In this document: positions 21,071-30,915 of the stretch, in pieces
Layout of the letters: every line of letters begins with the position of its first letter
Numbering within the stretch: the stretch's first letter is position 1
NCBI GenBank assembly: GCA_018806915.1
Contig: JAGKQI010000104.1
Coordinates: 930,001-994,000 of the forward strand
Length of the DNA stretch: 64,000 nucleotides
From: Phytophthora colocasiae
Lineage: Eukaryota; Oomycota; Peronosporomycetes; Peronosporales; Peronosporaceae
Direction: 5' to 3'
The notes under the pieces: model-generated
The model's database searches: none
The model's input: the letters and a program-made list of their open reading frames with translations, nothing else
Told to the model about the DNA's origin: nothing
Made by a program: the position numbers and the translations under genes

Positions 21071-22489
21071 AACATTCGATGTAAGGTATGTAACAGTTGA
21101 ATTTACTTAGTTGTGTTTGTCTAACTAATGCTAAGTTGGTCATGCAATTCACTTCTTGCACACCAAGCACAAATACACCCTTTCCAATTGAAGAGGTGTT
21201 GGAATTTCCAACTTGGAAACCTTCTTTCTCTATCTCTTCGTGTGGTTGATGTAGCGCAGCGACAACATCGACAGGATGCGGAAGATGATGATCGTCACGA
21301 ACACGTAGCCGAAGTTCTCCCAGCGGTCATCCCAGTTGTACTTGAACGTCGACTCGATGTAGCCCTTCACTGTTGTGTGCGAGATCGTGACCGGCGTGCC
21401 CGTCAGAGGCTGGCACCCGAGGTTCGAGCCCACGTTCTCGTACTGGCTCAACGAATCGTTCCACGTCGGCTCCTCGGGGCAGTCACAGAACACCAGAGCA
21501 GACAGAATCGAGATCGAGAACCGCTGCGGGACGATCGTGTACAGCCACTTGTAGCCTGCAGGGATCGACGATGCTGGCGGGTTGAAGCCGGCGAACAGCA
21601 GGAAGATCGAGTTGATCAGTGCGCCCATGACAGCAGCCACCTCGATACTCGGGAACGCGTGGATCAGCAGCTGCGCGAAGTACATTTGACCCAGCACGAA
21701 CAGCGACACATGCACCCAGTACAGCACCGCCGTCGCGAAGCCCTGGAATCCCACCATCGGGTAGAAAATCACGATGAAAAGCAGCGACTGGCCGAACACG
21801 TACGGGATCTCCACCACAGTCGTTGCCACGAAGTACCAGAGCGAGTTGTACGTCTGAGAAGCACGCTCGCGGTAGAATGCAGAACGATCCGTCGAGAACA
21901 CGGGCAGCGTGCCCATGAAACCAGCCATAGCCATGAACAGGGTCGACATGAACACCAGACCCACGCCGCCAACCAGGCCGCTGTACGTAGTGTAATCCAC
22001 GCTCAGGAACGACAGACCGCAGATGATAGCCACACCGAACACGATACCGAAACGCGTCAGGTTGAATGCCGGGGTGCGCCAGTACAGGTTGAAGAACCGC
22101 TTCATGAGGAAGTACATCTGAGTCGAGCCCTTGGACGCACGCTTCTTCATGAACGTCACCTCCGGCCACTCGGGCGAAGTCGTCGTGATACCAGGCTGCT
22201 GCAGCATCTCATCCAAGTTGCGCTTCTCCTCGCTCTTCGAGAAGATGCCCACAAAGTCCAGGTCCCGAGCACGGTCGTTGCTTACACCAGCGCCGATCAC
22301 CTCCAGCATCCACGTCGCAGGGTTCTGCTTCGGCGGGCACGGCTTCACATTCGGAACGGACTCCAGGTACTTCACCAGCTTCTGGCATCTCTCACCCAAT
22401 TCACCAACGAACACTGACTGACCGCCACGCTTCAACAGGATCAGGTGGTCGAACAGGAAGAACACATCTGACGAAGGCTGGTGGATTGT
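21071..22489. repeat. left arm of a 1.4 kb inverted duplication
   Basis: This stretch covers the last third of the ABC transporter gene and about 160 bp of 3' flank. It is repeated in opposite orientation at 27289-28703. Within the coding part I find only two base differences, both synonymous. In the 3' flank there are at least five, including three single-base indels. The arms end at CATTCGATGTAAGG (outer side) and ACAATCCACCAG (inner side). Confidence 0.92.
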
Positions 22490-25357
22490 GCACACAATGG
22501 TACGGCCGCTGTCGGCCACCTTGCGCACGCCGTCCATGATCAACTTGGCCGAGTGGGCGTCGAGACCGCTCGTCGGCTCATCCAGGAACAAGATGCTGGG
22601 CTGGGCAGCCAGCTCCACTCCGATCGTCAAACGCTTCATCTGCTCCTGCGAGCTGCCACGAATGATCTGGTCTGCGATGTCGTGCATGTCCAGCAAGTCT
22701 AGACACTCCTCCACCGTGTCGTACTTCTTGCTGTCCGGAATGCTGCTGTCCTGGCGCAGGAACGCGCTGAACGTCAGTGCCTCACGCATCGTCGATGCCT
22801 CCGAGTGAACATCCATCTGCTCGCAGTAGCCCGTCGCACGACGAATGGCCAGGTCGTTCGCCTCGTAGCCGTTCAGGTAGATCTTGCCCTGGATCGTGCC
22901 CTCCGTCTTACGACCGGCGATCACATCCATCAACGTCGTCTTGCCAGCACCAGTGGATCCCATCAGCGCCGTCAACGTACCGGGCGTCGCGTAGCCACTG
23001 ATGCCCTTCAGCAAGTCCAAAGTCTCCTTCGTGTTGGTTGGGTTCGGCACCGAGTACCACAGATCCGTGAAAGCGATAGACACAGGAGTGAAGTTCTTCT
23101 CGCGGCGCGGAACGGCCACCATAACATCGTCGTGAGACGTGTCCGAGTTGTTTGAGTCGTCTTTGTTTTTCGACTTGGGCGTCATGGCCAGCGCGTAGTC
23201 TTCGTTCGCCTCGTCCTCAATCTCCTTCGGCATCAACTGAATGTTCGTTGGTGCCAAATACCGACGGTATTCAAGGAGGTAAGCACTGGCGGCCAGTAGC
23301 AACACGTAGAAGAAGAGCAGGAAGATGGCACCAGTCCACAGCCACGTCTTGCTGGACGGCACACCGAACTGCGCCAGGTAGTACTCGCCCATGTTCATGT
23401 TGAACTCCGAGCAGTAGTTCACGCCACCGTACTCGCACACGTCGAACTTGGACGAACGGTACTCGTTCACGGACAGCGCTCGCATGCACCACCCGATGGG
23501 GTTGATCCAGTAGATCCACACCAGGTAGTCGGGGATCTCGCTCTTGGGCTGCACGAAACCGGCAAAGATAATGATGAACACGATCGAGAACGTCGACATC
23601 GGCTTGGCAATATCCAGGTTCGGGCATAGGGCCGTCAGCAAGAAGAACCACGTCGACAGCACCAGATTCGTCAGCGTCAGTAGCACCAGGTAGATGACGA
23701 ACGCGCCGACGTTTGCCACGAAGCCGCACATCCAATACACCAGCGACCCGAAGATGATAATCTCGAACAGCGACGGCGGGATCAGCGCAATGGAGTAGCC
23801 AACCACGTACGACAGCGTCTGATAGAAGTTCGCGCCGCGCTGCTTGTAGAAGATCTCACGGGCCTCCATGAACACCGGGATCTGCGAAGCTTGACTCAAC
23901 GACATGAACAGCACGGCCTGGAAAATCACACCAAGCATCACTTGCACGTCCGTCGGGTCCACGTTGTAGAACGTGCTACCGTAGATCAAACCCATGAAGC
24001 ACGTCATCACCACACGACTCGCCACGTACGCCTTGTTACGCCACAGGATCGTCATGTGGCGGACACTCAGAGCACCGATGTTCCGGAGCCAAGATCGGCG
24101 GAACTGCTTCACCGGGTCCATGTACTCACGCATGTGTTTCTGCAGCTCCGGTTCCAACGGAGCCTCGATCATGCCAACTAGACTCGCGTACACACGGGAG
24201 TGGATAAAGGCCTCCGCAAAGTCACTGGCTGAACGCGGGTGCTTCGTCAGACCCATCGGAAGCGGAACTTCATACTGGTGCTGCATGCGCGTACCCAAAT
24301 CCAACAGGTAGTCGGCGACGTCGCGATCGGCCGGACACTTGAAACCCAAGCTTTCAAAGTACGGGACCACATCCTCGCGCGGGCCGTGGTACATCACCTC
24401 GCCCTCGTTCATGATCAAGATGTAGTCGAACAGATCGAACACCTCTGGCGCAGGCTGGAGCAGCGAGATTGCCACCGCCTTGTGCAGCGTCTTGGCGATG
24501 CTGCGCTGCGTGCAGATGATATCGTACGTTGCAGCGCTGTCCAGACCTGTACTGATCTCGTCCATCAGACTCACGTACTTCATGCCGAACTCCATCTCGC
24601 CTGTCGTCACACGCTTGCGCTCACCGCCCGACACGCCGCGAAGCATGGCATTTCCGATGATCGTGTTCTCACAGTTCTGGAGACCCAGCTGGCCGATCAC
24701 CACGTCCGGGTAGTTCTTGTAGTACGCCTTGGCCGCCTCAATAGCAGCCAGGTTTTCCTCGGCCGAACCCTTGGTGAATGTCTCCGCACCCTTCTCCGCC
24801 AGGCCCGCGCCAACGAACTTGTGTGCGTACTCGAGCGTCTCGCGCGTCGTCAGGGTCGCGAAGTGCTTGTCCGATTGAGGCACGTACTCCACGAACTGAG
24901 GCACGCGCTTCACGATCTCCTTCTGGGGTACGCCGTTGTATGTGATCTCGCCCTCCACCGTGATGTTGCTCTTTATGGGGAACTGCGCCGACAGCATCTT
25001 CATCAGTGCCGACTTGCCGGAGCCAGGCTGGCCCAAAACCAGTGTGATGGTGCCAGGCTTGAACACACCGCTCGCGTTCTTGAGCACCTCCTTGCGCACC
25101 ACGCGCCGCATGGGCGACATGCGGGCCAACGACCGCGCCACCGTGTTGTACAGCGTCGGGATCTCCGACTTGGCTGTCACGTCCTCGGTGACCGTGATAT
25201 CGGCCGTCACCGACAGGTTTTTGTAACGCACCTCCAGCTGCGGCATCTCACTGCCGATCGCCGGTTCAAAGCTTGACGCCAGGTACAGGTTGAGCGCCTC
25301 AGGGCCGCGCTCCAACATCGTCTTGCCCGACTCCAGGTTGAGAGGAGCCGCTGCCAT
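21230..25357 (-). CDS. full-size ABCG/PDR-type ABC transporter
   Basis: 1375 residues, one exon, the expected length for a pleiotropic drug resistance pump with two (NBD-TMD) halves. NBD1 has Walker A GQPGSGKS (about residues 109-116), signature VSGGERKR and Walker B VSLMDE. The first TMD follows with about six helices. NBD2 has Walker A GSTGAGKT, Walker B ILFLDEPTSGLD and an H-loop in CTIHQPSSD, then the second TMD. As in other PDR proteins NBD1 deviates from canonical Walker A (GKSALMK rather than GKTT). It sits in the plasma membrane and exports hydrophobic compounds at the cost of ATP; the substrate is unknown. The first ATG starts a long soluble N-terminus. The last third of the gene is duplicated in inverse at 27289-28548. 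Confidence 0.96.
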   Translation of the reverse strand: MAAAPLNLESGKTMLERGPEALNLYLASSFEPAIGSEMPQLEVRYKNLSVTADITVTEDVTAKSEIPTLYNTVARSLARMSPMRRVVRKEVLKNASGVFKPGTITLVLGQPGSGKSALMKMLSAQFPIKSNITVEGEITYNGVPQKEIVKRVPQFVEYVPQSDKHFATLTTRETLEYAHKFVGAGLAEKGAETFTKGSAEENLAAIEAAKAYYKNYPDVVIGQLGLQNCENTIIGNAMLRGVSGGERKRVTTGEMEFGMKYVSLMDEISTGLDSAATYDIICTQRSIAKTLHKAVAISLLQPAPEVFDLFDYILIMNEGEVMYHGPREDVVPYFESLGFKCPADRDVADYLLDLGTRMQHQYEVPLPMGLTKHPRSASDFAEAFIHSRVYASLVGMIEAPLEPELQKHMREYMDPVKQFRRSWLRNIGALSVRHMTILWRNKAYVASRVVMTCFMGLIYGSTFYNVDPTDVQVMLGVIFQAVLFMSLSQASQIPVFMEAREIFYKQRGANFYQTLSYVVGYSIALIPPSLFEIIIFGSLVYWMCGFVANVGAFVIYLVLLTLTNLVLSTWFFLLTALCPNLDIAKPMSTFSIVFIIIFAGFVQPKSEIPDYLVWIYWINPIGWCMRALSVNEYRSSKFDVCEYGGVNYCSEFNMNMGEYYLAQFGVPSSKTWLWTGAIFLLFFYVLLLAASAYLLEYRRYLAPTNIQLMPKEIEDEANEDYALAMTPKSKNKDDSNNSDTSHDDVMVAVPRREKNFTPVSIAFTDLWYSVPNPTNTKETLDLLKGISGYATPGTLTALMGSTGAGKTTLMDVIAGRKTEGTIQGKIYLNGYEANDLAIRRATGYCEQMDVHSEASTMREALTFSAFLRQDSSIPDSKKYDTVEECLDLLDMHDIADQIIRGSSQEQMKRLTIGVELAAQPSILFLDEPTSGLDAHSAKLIMDGVRKVADSGRTIVCTIHQPSSDVFFLFDHLILLKRGGQSVFVGELGERCQKLVKYLESVPNVKPCPPKQNPATWMLEVIGAGVSNDRARDLDFVGIFSKSEEKRNLDEMLQQPGITTTSPEWPEVTFMKKRASKGSTQMYFLMKRFFNLYWRTPAFNLTRFGIVFGVAIICGLSFLSVDYTTYSGLVGGVGLVFMSTLFMAMAGFMGTLPVFSTDRSAFYRERASQTYNSLWYFVATTVVEIPYVFGQSLLFIVIFYPMVGFQGFATAVLYWVHVSLFVLGQMYFAQLLIHAFPSIEVAAVMGALINSIFLLFAGFNPPASSIPAGYKWLYTIVPQRFSISILSALVFCDCPEEPTWNDSLSQYENVGSNLGCQPLTGTPVTISHTTVKGYIESTFKYNWDDRWENFGYVFVTIIIFRILSMLSLRYINHTKR

Positions 25358-26619
25358 TCTTGTCTATCTGTCTGTCTGTCCTCGATCAAAGCAGTGATGC
25401 TTTACTTCTCGCTGCGAACAATGGAAGAGGACTTGGTCTCTAGCGAGCCAATTCAAAAATGAACGGAACGGGGCGATACGTCGAGCGGCAGACGCAGCAT
25501 AGACAGCGACTTGGGACGGTCAACTGGCGAAGGGGAGGCGAGCAATCTCGCAAGACCGATTGCGCGGCAAGCGTGCGAGCAATCGCGCGGTCCCGATTGC
25601 TCGCGCAGAGCGTCCCAGAGTAGGAGTCCTGCATCGCCCGCAGGCACTTGGCGTGACACCGGACCCGTCCATGAGCTGTCTGTCGAGTGTGCGTCGCAGC
25701 AGGACTAGCAGCTCATGGTCAAGGAGCGTCACTGTTGCTGCTGCTGTCCCCAGCGGGGGCGACACGCTGAGACTCAGCCTGAGTGCTGTGTGCCGCGTGC
25801 CTCTGTCTCACCCGCTTCATCGAGTGCTTCGTTGCAATCTGTAGAATGCTGCCATGCAGTTTTGAGCCAATAATAGAACGGATCCATTTTCTTTTAGGCC
25901 AATTGTAGACCGGTTGGGTGGCCATCATCTGATCCGGACTGATCAACGCGGATTGTGCCAAGGTGAGACAGTGCACCCTCGCCAGTCGCGCACATACACT
26001 TTGGAGCTCCTTGTCTTGCGGTGCTACAGCTCCAACTGCTGCTGCTGCTGCTACTGCTGCTGCTGTCTTACAGTATTAGCCATCGACTGAATCAAAATGC
26101 GCTTGCAAACGATCGCCGCTAATACAAAGTAGCTAGATCGCCTTACGCCAGCCCAACATGCGCCAGGCTGGAATGGAGCCCGATGTATGCGATACATTCC
26201 GGTTGCCGTCGACCAAAGAGATAGATGAGCAGACGTTGGTGCCACCAGTAGTAAATCCCAGAAAAGATGCGATCTCATTCCACCACCGGCAGACACAATA
26301 GTCGAAGACTCTTCGTCATAGACATCGCAGAGCGGCGACTGCTTCACCTTCGTCCTCACATCAAACTGCTACCGTAACGGCGTTTGTATCCCGAATCTTG
26401 TGGTCCATCCTGCCGACGAATAATATCCACCACCGAATTGGCGGTCATTACACGCCGTGGTTCTTGCCAAACAACCCGACTCGCCCGCCGGCCGTCGGCG
26501 TCATCCATCGTTCGGTTGCTACTTGTCAAACACTTTTCGAAGCAAGACGCATGGACGCCGCACAATTGCAGGGCTGTTTTAACGACGTTTGCAGTCAACT
26601 TGTAGAAGGTGACGCCGCG

Positions 26620-26856
26620 ACACTGCGGCTCACAGCCGGCGAGGGAGCATATTCTACAGGTTATCCTAGTTGGAGGCTCACACTCAACTCGAGTTTCTGC
26701 GGATCATTTGCGTGTTTTTCGGATCTTCTGATTAACAATCTTCGCAACTGCAGTGCAGCCTGTCATTTCGTTGACGACTAATAATGTCCAAGCTGTGAGC
26801 CTCCAACTAGGATAACCTGTAGAATATGCTCCCTCGCCGGCTGTGAGCCGCAGTGT
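26620..26856. repeat. MITE-like element: 63-bp perfect inverted repeats around a 111-bp spacer
   Basis: 26620-26682 is the exact reverse complement of 26794-26856, beginning ACACTGCGGCTCACAGCC. The 111-bp spacer (26683-26793) has no gene. The structure can form a long hairpin. No target duplication is obvious at the outer edges. It could be a foldback MITE, or two ends of a larger element left by internal deletion. Confidence 0.7.
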
Positions 26857-27096
26857 AACAGGATGAGAATCGAACGCCTCAAGTTGAAGTTTACGATGGC
26901 GGAAGATCGCTGGATGATTGAAACGTCAGAGCTGGGATGAGTATGGCGAGGAAGATCGCTAACTAGCGAATGAACGACGTGAATGATGGCCGCATGAGAT
27001 CTACCGGGTGGCGTATGACTGCACGGAGGAGATCGCAGTCGACGTTGAAACTGGCGTGTAGCCAACAGCCTTCTAACGAGTGGATGAACGAAGCAG

Positions 27097-27230
27097 TCTG
27101 GAATTCGCAACGGAGAACGCGAGTCTGGAATTCGCAACGGAGAACGCGAGTTTGGAATTGGCAACGGAGAACGCCAGTCTAGAATCCGCAGCGGGGAGCG
27201 AAGAAGTCTGGAATCTGCGAAGTGAACGGA
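27097..27230. repeat. 27-bp tandem repeat, about 5 units
   Basis: Units start at 27097, 27124, 27151, 27178 and about 27205 with core GGAATTCGCAACGGAGAACG. The first two are identical. Later ones are progressively diverged and the last is partial. The array can be read without stops on the plus strand but shows no protein-like neighbours. Confidence 0.8.
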
Positions 27231-27276
27231 CGGACGGACGAGTGGCCAACCGCATACTGGTGGGCAAGTGGCTGGA

Positions 27277-27290
27277 ACGAACGAACGAAC
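27277..27290. repeat. GAAC microsatellite at the duplication breakpoint
   Basis: Three full GAAC units and a partial one end exactly where homology to the ABC transporter begins (about 27289). A simple repeat at the junction fits microhomology-driven joining. Confidence 0.6.
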
Positions 27291-28548
27291 AATCCACCAG
27301 CCTTCGTCAGATGTGTTCTTCCTGTTCGACCACCTGATCCTGTTGAAGCGTGGCGGTCAGTCAGTGTTCGTTGGTGAATTGGGTGAGAGATGCCAGAAGC
27401 TGGTGAAGTACCTGGAGTCCGTTCCGAATGTGAAGCCGTGCCCGCCGAAGCAGAACCCTGCGACGTGGATGCTGGAGGTGATCGGCGCTGGTGTAAGCAA
27501 CGACCGTGCTCGGGACCTGGACTTTGTGGGCATCTTCTCGAAGAGCGAGGAGAAGCGCAACTTGGATGAGATGCTGCAGCAGCCTGGTATCACGACGACT
27601 TCGCCCGAGTGGCCGGAGGTGACGTTCATGAAGAAGCGTGCGTCCAAGGGCTCGACTCAGATGTACTTCCTCATGAAGCGGTTCTTCAACCTGTACTGGC
27701 GCACCCCGGCATTCAACCTGACGCGTTTCGGTATCGTGTTCGGTGTGGCTATCATCTGCGGTCTGTCGTTCCTGAGCGTGGATTACACTACGTACAGCGG
27801 CCTGGTTGGCGGCGTGGGTCTGGTGTTCATGTCGACCCTGTTCATGGCTATGGCTGGTTTCATGGGCACGCTGCCCGTGTTCTCGACGGATCGTTCTGCA
27901 TTCTACCGCGAGCGTGCTTCTCAGACGTACAACTCGCTCTGGTACTTCGTGGCAACGACTGTGGTGGAGATCCCGTACGTGTTCGGCCAGTCGCTGCTTT
28001 TCATCGTGATTTTCTACCCGATGGTGGGATTCCAGGGCTTCGCGACGGCGGTGCTGTACTGGGTGCATGTGTCGCTGTTCGTGCTGGGTCAAATGTACTT
28101 CGCGCAGCTGCTGATCCACGCGTTCCCGAGTATCGAGGTGGCTGCTGTCATGGGCGCACTGATCAACTCGATCTTCCTGCTGTTCGCCGGCTTCAACCCG
28201 CCAGCATCGTCGATCCCTGCAGGCTACAAGTGGCTGTACACGATCGTCCCGCAGCGGTTCTCGATCTCAATTCTGTCTGCTCTGGTGTTCTGTGACTGCC
28301 CCGAGGAACCGACGTGGAACGATTCGTTGAGCCAGTACGAGAACGTGGGCTCGAACCTCGGGTGCCAGCCTCTGACGGGCACGCCGGTCACGATCTCGCA
28401 CACAACAGTGAAGGGCTACATCGAGTCGACGTTCAAGTACAACTGGGATGACCGCTGGGAGAACTTCGGCTACGTGTTCGTGACGATCATCATCTTCCGC
28501 ATCCTGTCGATGTTGTCGCTGCGCTACATCAACCACACGAAGAGATAG
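27289..28548 (+). pseudogene. truncated ABCG/PDR transporter copy (C-terminal third)
   Basis: This reads the final ~418 residues of the transporter at 21230-25357, starting at IHQPSSDVFF in the NBD2 H-loop and keeping the whole second TMD and stop. Both NBD Walker sites and the first TMD are absent, so it cannot be a complete pump. The frame is fully open and the encoded residues are identical to the parent. No in-frame ATG lies just before the homology; the reading frame upstream is repeat sequence. It is best called a partial duplicate. Whether it is transcribed, for example from a bidirectional promoter shared with the parent, is open. Confidence 0.88.
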
Positions 28549-28703
28549 AGAGAGAAGGTTTCCAAGTTGGAATTCCAACACCTCCTTCAATTGGAAAAGG
28601 TGTATTTGTGCTTGGTGTGCAAGAAGTGAATTGCATGACCAACTTAGCATTAGTTAGACAAACACAACTAAGTAAATTCAACTGTACATACCTTACATCG
28701 AAT
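27289..28703. repeat. right arm of the 1.4 kb inverted duplication
   Basis: Inverse copy of 21071-22489. It starts within the NBD2 H-loop codons of the transporter and runs through its stop codon and about 155 bp of 3' flank. About 4.8 kb, including the gene's 5' two thirds and promoter, separate the arms. Confidence 0.92.
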
Positions 28704-28878
28704 GACCTCCGTCATGAATCATGTCGGCAACATGTACAATAAAAAAATCGAGAAGAGAACGATGCTATTTAATGGTTTTCTTGTTTTTATGCCCCGGCTT
28801 TGATAATTACCTTGGACCAACTGTGTTCCATACAAACCTCAAGTCAAAAGGACGACCAACCATCAAGGAAAGAGAGCT

Positions 28879-30915
28879 ATGCCCCGCGCGTTCACGCAGT
28901 CGCCGGACGAAGCCATGGCCGAGCCAAGCGCTGCCGACATTGCTGCCGGCATTGTGAGTCCCATGGACATCCCTATCCGCACGCCCATCCCGATCCTACA
29001 CATTAAGACGACCGAGTACAAGAGGAAGAGGCACTACAACCAGTCGCTGCGTCATGATCGCAAGGCCCGGAGACTTGACGGTATCCCGGATATGCACGTC
29101 AATCGTTTCCAACAATTACAGAAGTACCCACGAATGCGTTCGAGCTTCCAACTGCCAGTCTCCGATTGGTGCACGTTGTCGAAGGATTTACAGGAAATGG
29201 ACGAGGACTTTCACGTTTCCAAGAACTACAGTATACCTTGCAAGTGCTTTTCCTGCGGTCATTTAAGACGCTGGAGCTCTACGTTGCAGCCTTATCGCTG
29301 CAAGGCATCGATCTGTGACATCACCTTTGAGTCCTTCACAGATTTGTTCGACCATCAGCTCGAAGTGCACGGAGCTGTCGATCCGAGATCCAGTCGAGTA
29401 ATTAATGAAGTATTTCATCAGCAGAGAGGAAGGTTAGCTTTACCCCCAGCTACGGTATATGTTGGACAGCAGTACATGTACCCGTCTCGAGCTCCGATCC
29501 CGTGGAAGTCGATAGAGGAACTGGATGCAGAGGCGAAGGTTGTGCATGGGAAGTTGAGGAGCTACAACCACAAGTGCAGCCACATGTTGTATAGGCTGTT
29601 CAACATTGGGTATCAATTGGTGAAGAGGACGGGGTGGGGTGAGATGGAGAGGCAGTATGAGCTTGCCATGGAACACTTTTACTCGGGCATGAAGTACCCA
29701 GCCACAAGTCGATTGACCCATGATGGATGCCCGTCGGTGGAACGAGGCAGGAATTGGCTGGTACGCGACAGGATGGAAATTTGTTGCTGTGGATTGAATA
29801 TCGTGCTGACTTTTTAGCTGTTGCTATTGCAGACGTCTACAGATCGTGACGACGCTCGGTTTCTGTGCCCGATCGATATTACCGACAAAATCGAGGAGGA
29901 GCCAGAGTTCGTCTTGATCGATACAAAGCGTGACGCGGAAAAGGAAGCAACGTGCATCGAGATAAATGACGAACCAGTCGGTGAACACGCACCTGGCAAC
30001 AACAGAACTGATTGCGAAAATAAAATCTTCAAGACAGATGACGACGTTGAGATGATGGAGACAGAAGAGAATGATAGCAAGCCCGCAACGGTGGATGAAG
30101 ATGACAGCGACAACGAAGATGCTGTTGCAGTAAAATTTGAAGCAGAGCACGCGATCCCTGCTCCGACGGAGTTCGATTTTCGAAGTGACAGTGACGAAAC
30201 TGTCATGTCTGACACAGATGGAGACCATAACATCGCCGAACTGGAGGATCCTGCAAACAACAAGGATAATGGGGGTGACGACGTTAAAAACGCTAGAGAC
30301 GGTGACCTGGAGTTGAAACCCGCTCGAAAGGCTGATATCAGTGACAGCGAGAGTGACGATGACAATGATGCCAGCGAGGTCGAAGGCATGGTTGAAGTCA
30401 GAAAAGATGGAACGATTGGCGATATTGACAGCGACAGCGACACAGAAGAAGAAGAGCTTAAACCCTCTAAAGATGAAGAGGCTGGCGACAGTAATGACAG
30501 CGACAGTGAAAGCAGTGAGGACGAAGTCGAGCTGAAGCCTGCCACACATGGAGATGATGATTCTGTCAACGATCTTGACAGCAACACCAGTAGTGACGAC
30601 GACGAAGAGCAAGAGCTGAAGTCTTCTAAAGCTGATACCGAAGATGATAGCGACAGCAGTGACGATGAAGAAGAAGAGCTGAAGCCTTCCACAGGTAAAA
30701 TCGCAGATACCTTCAGTGATAGCAGCAGTGAAGACGAAGACGCGTTGAAACCCTCTACAGGCACCGTCGACATCATCAGCGATTGTGACAGCGACTCCGG
30801 TGAGGACCAGAGTTCCTCCAAGCCTATCGTCCATGAGGTGATGTCGTCCTCTGAAGACAACGGCAGTGAAAGCGACGAGCGCCTTTGTCCCAAGAGGACA
30901 TATTTAACCAACTAG
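28879..30915 (+). CDS. C2H2-finger protein with acidic ELKPS-type repeat tail, function unknown
   Basis: Two exons, 28879-29760 and 29833-30915, join in phase 0 to give 654 residues. I do not recognise the family. The N-terminal half has a Cys-rich segment (CKCFSCGHL) and a C2H2 finger-like pattern C-x4-C-x12-H-x4-H around residues 145-170, then a conserved-looking helical part (ELDAEAKVVHGKLRSYNHKC). The second exon is strongly acidic (Asp/Glu/Ser). It carries about seven imperfect repeats of an ELKPS/ELKPA core followed by Ser-Asp-Asp runs, probably CK2 targets. A nuclear, chromatin or histone-binding role would fit but is inference. The reading frame meets TAG at 30913-30915, yet acidic sequence continues in frame beyond it. 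Confidence 0.65.

Larger units (their letters stand above)
25358..27288. other. 1.9 kb without a recognised gene
   Basis: This is the ABC transporter promoter side, running up to the inverted duplicate. I see no ORF with protein-like composition. It holds a perfect 11-bp inverted repeat at 25575-25604, a CTG-type microsatellite (about 26038-26067), a 63-bp perfect inverted repeat pair (26620-26856), a 27-bp tandem repeat (27097-27230) and a short GAAC run (27277-27290). The mixture of decayed repeats suggests repeated insertion and rearrangement. Confidence 0.6.

Noticed and set aside
21128..22417. 429-codon plus-strand frame opposite the ABC transporter
   Set aside because: Antisense shadow of the GC-rich transporter gene; composition rich in His/Arg/Gln with no domain. 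The same shadow appears at the duplicated copy.
24239..25276. 345-codon plus-strand frame inside the ABC gene
   Set aside because: Antisense shadow, no start context, no domain; entirely within the 5' half of the transporter.
26398..26781. 127-codon plus-strand frame before the 27 kb repeats
   Set aside because: It runs through one arm of the 63-bp inverted repeat and has no recognisable domain.
29814..30911. 365- and 336-codon minus-strand frames opposite the acidic repeat exon
   Set aside because: They mirror GA-rich Ser/Asp codon repeats, which give stop-free antisense frames of Ser/Leu or Val/Ile runs.
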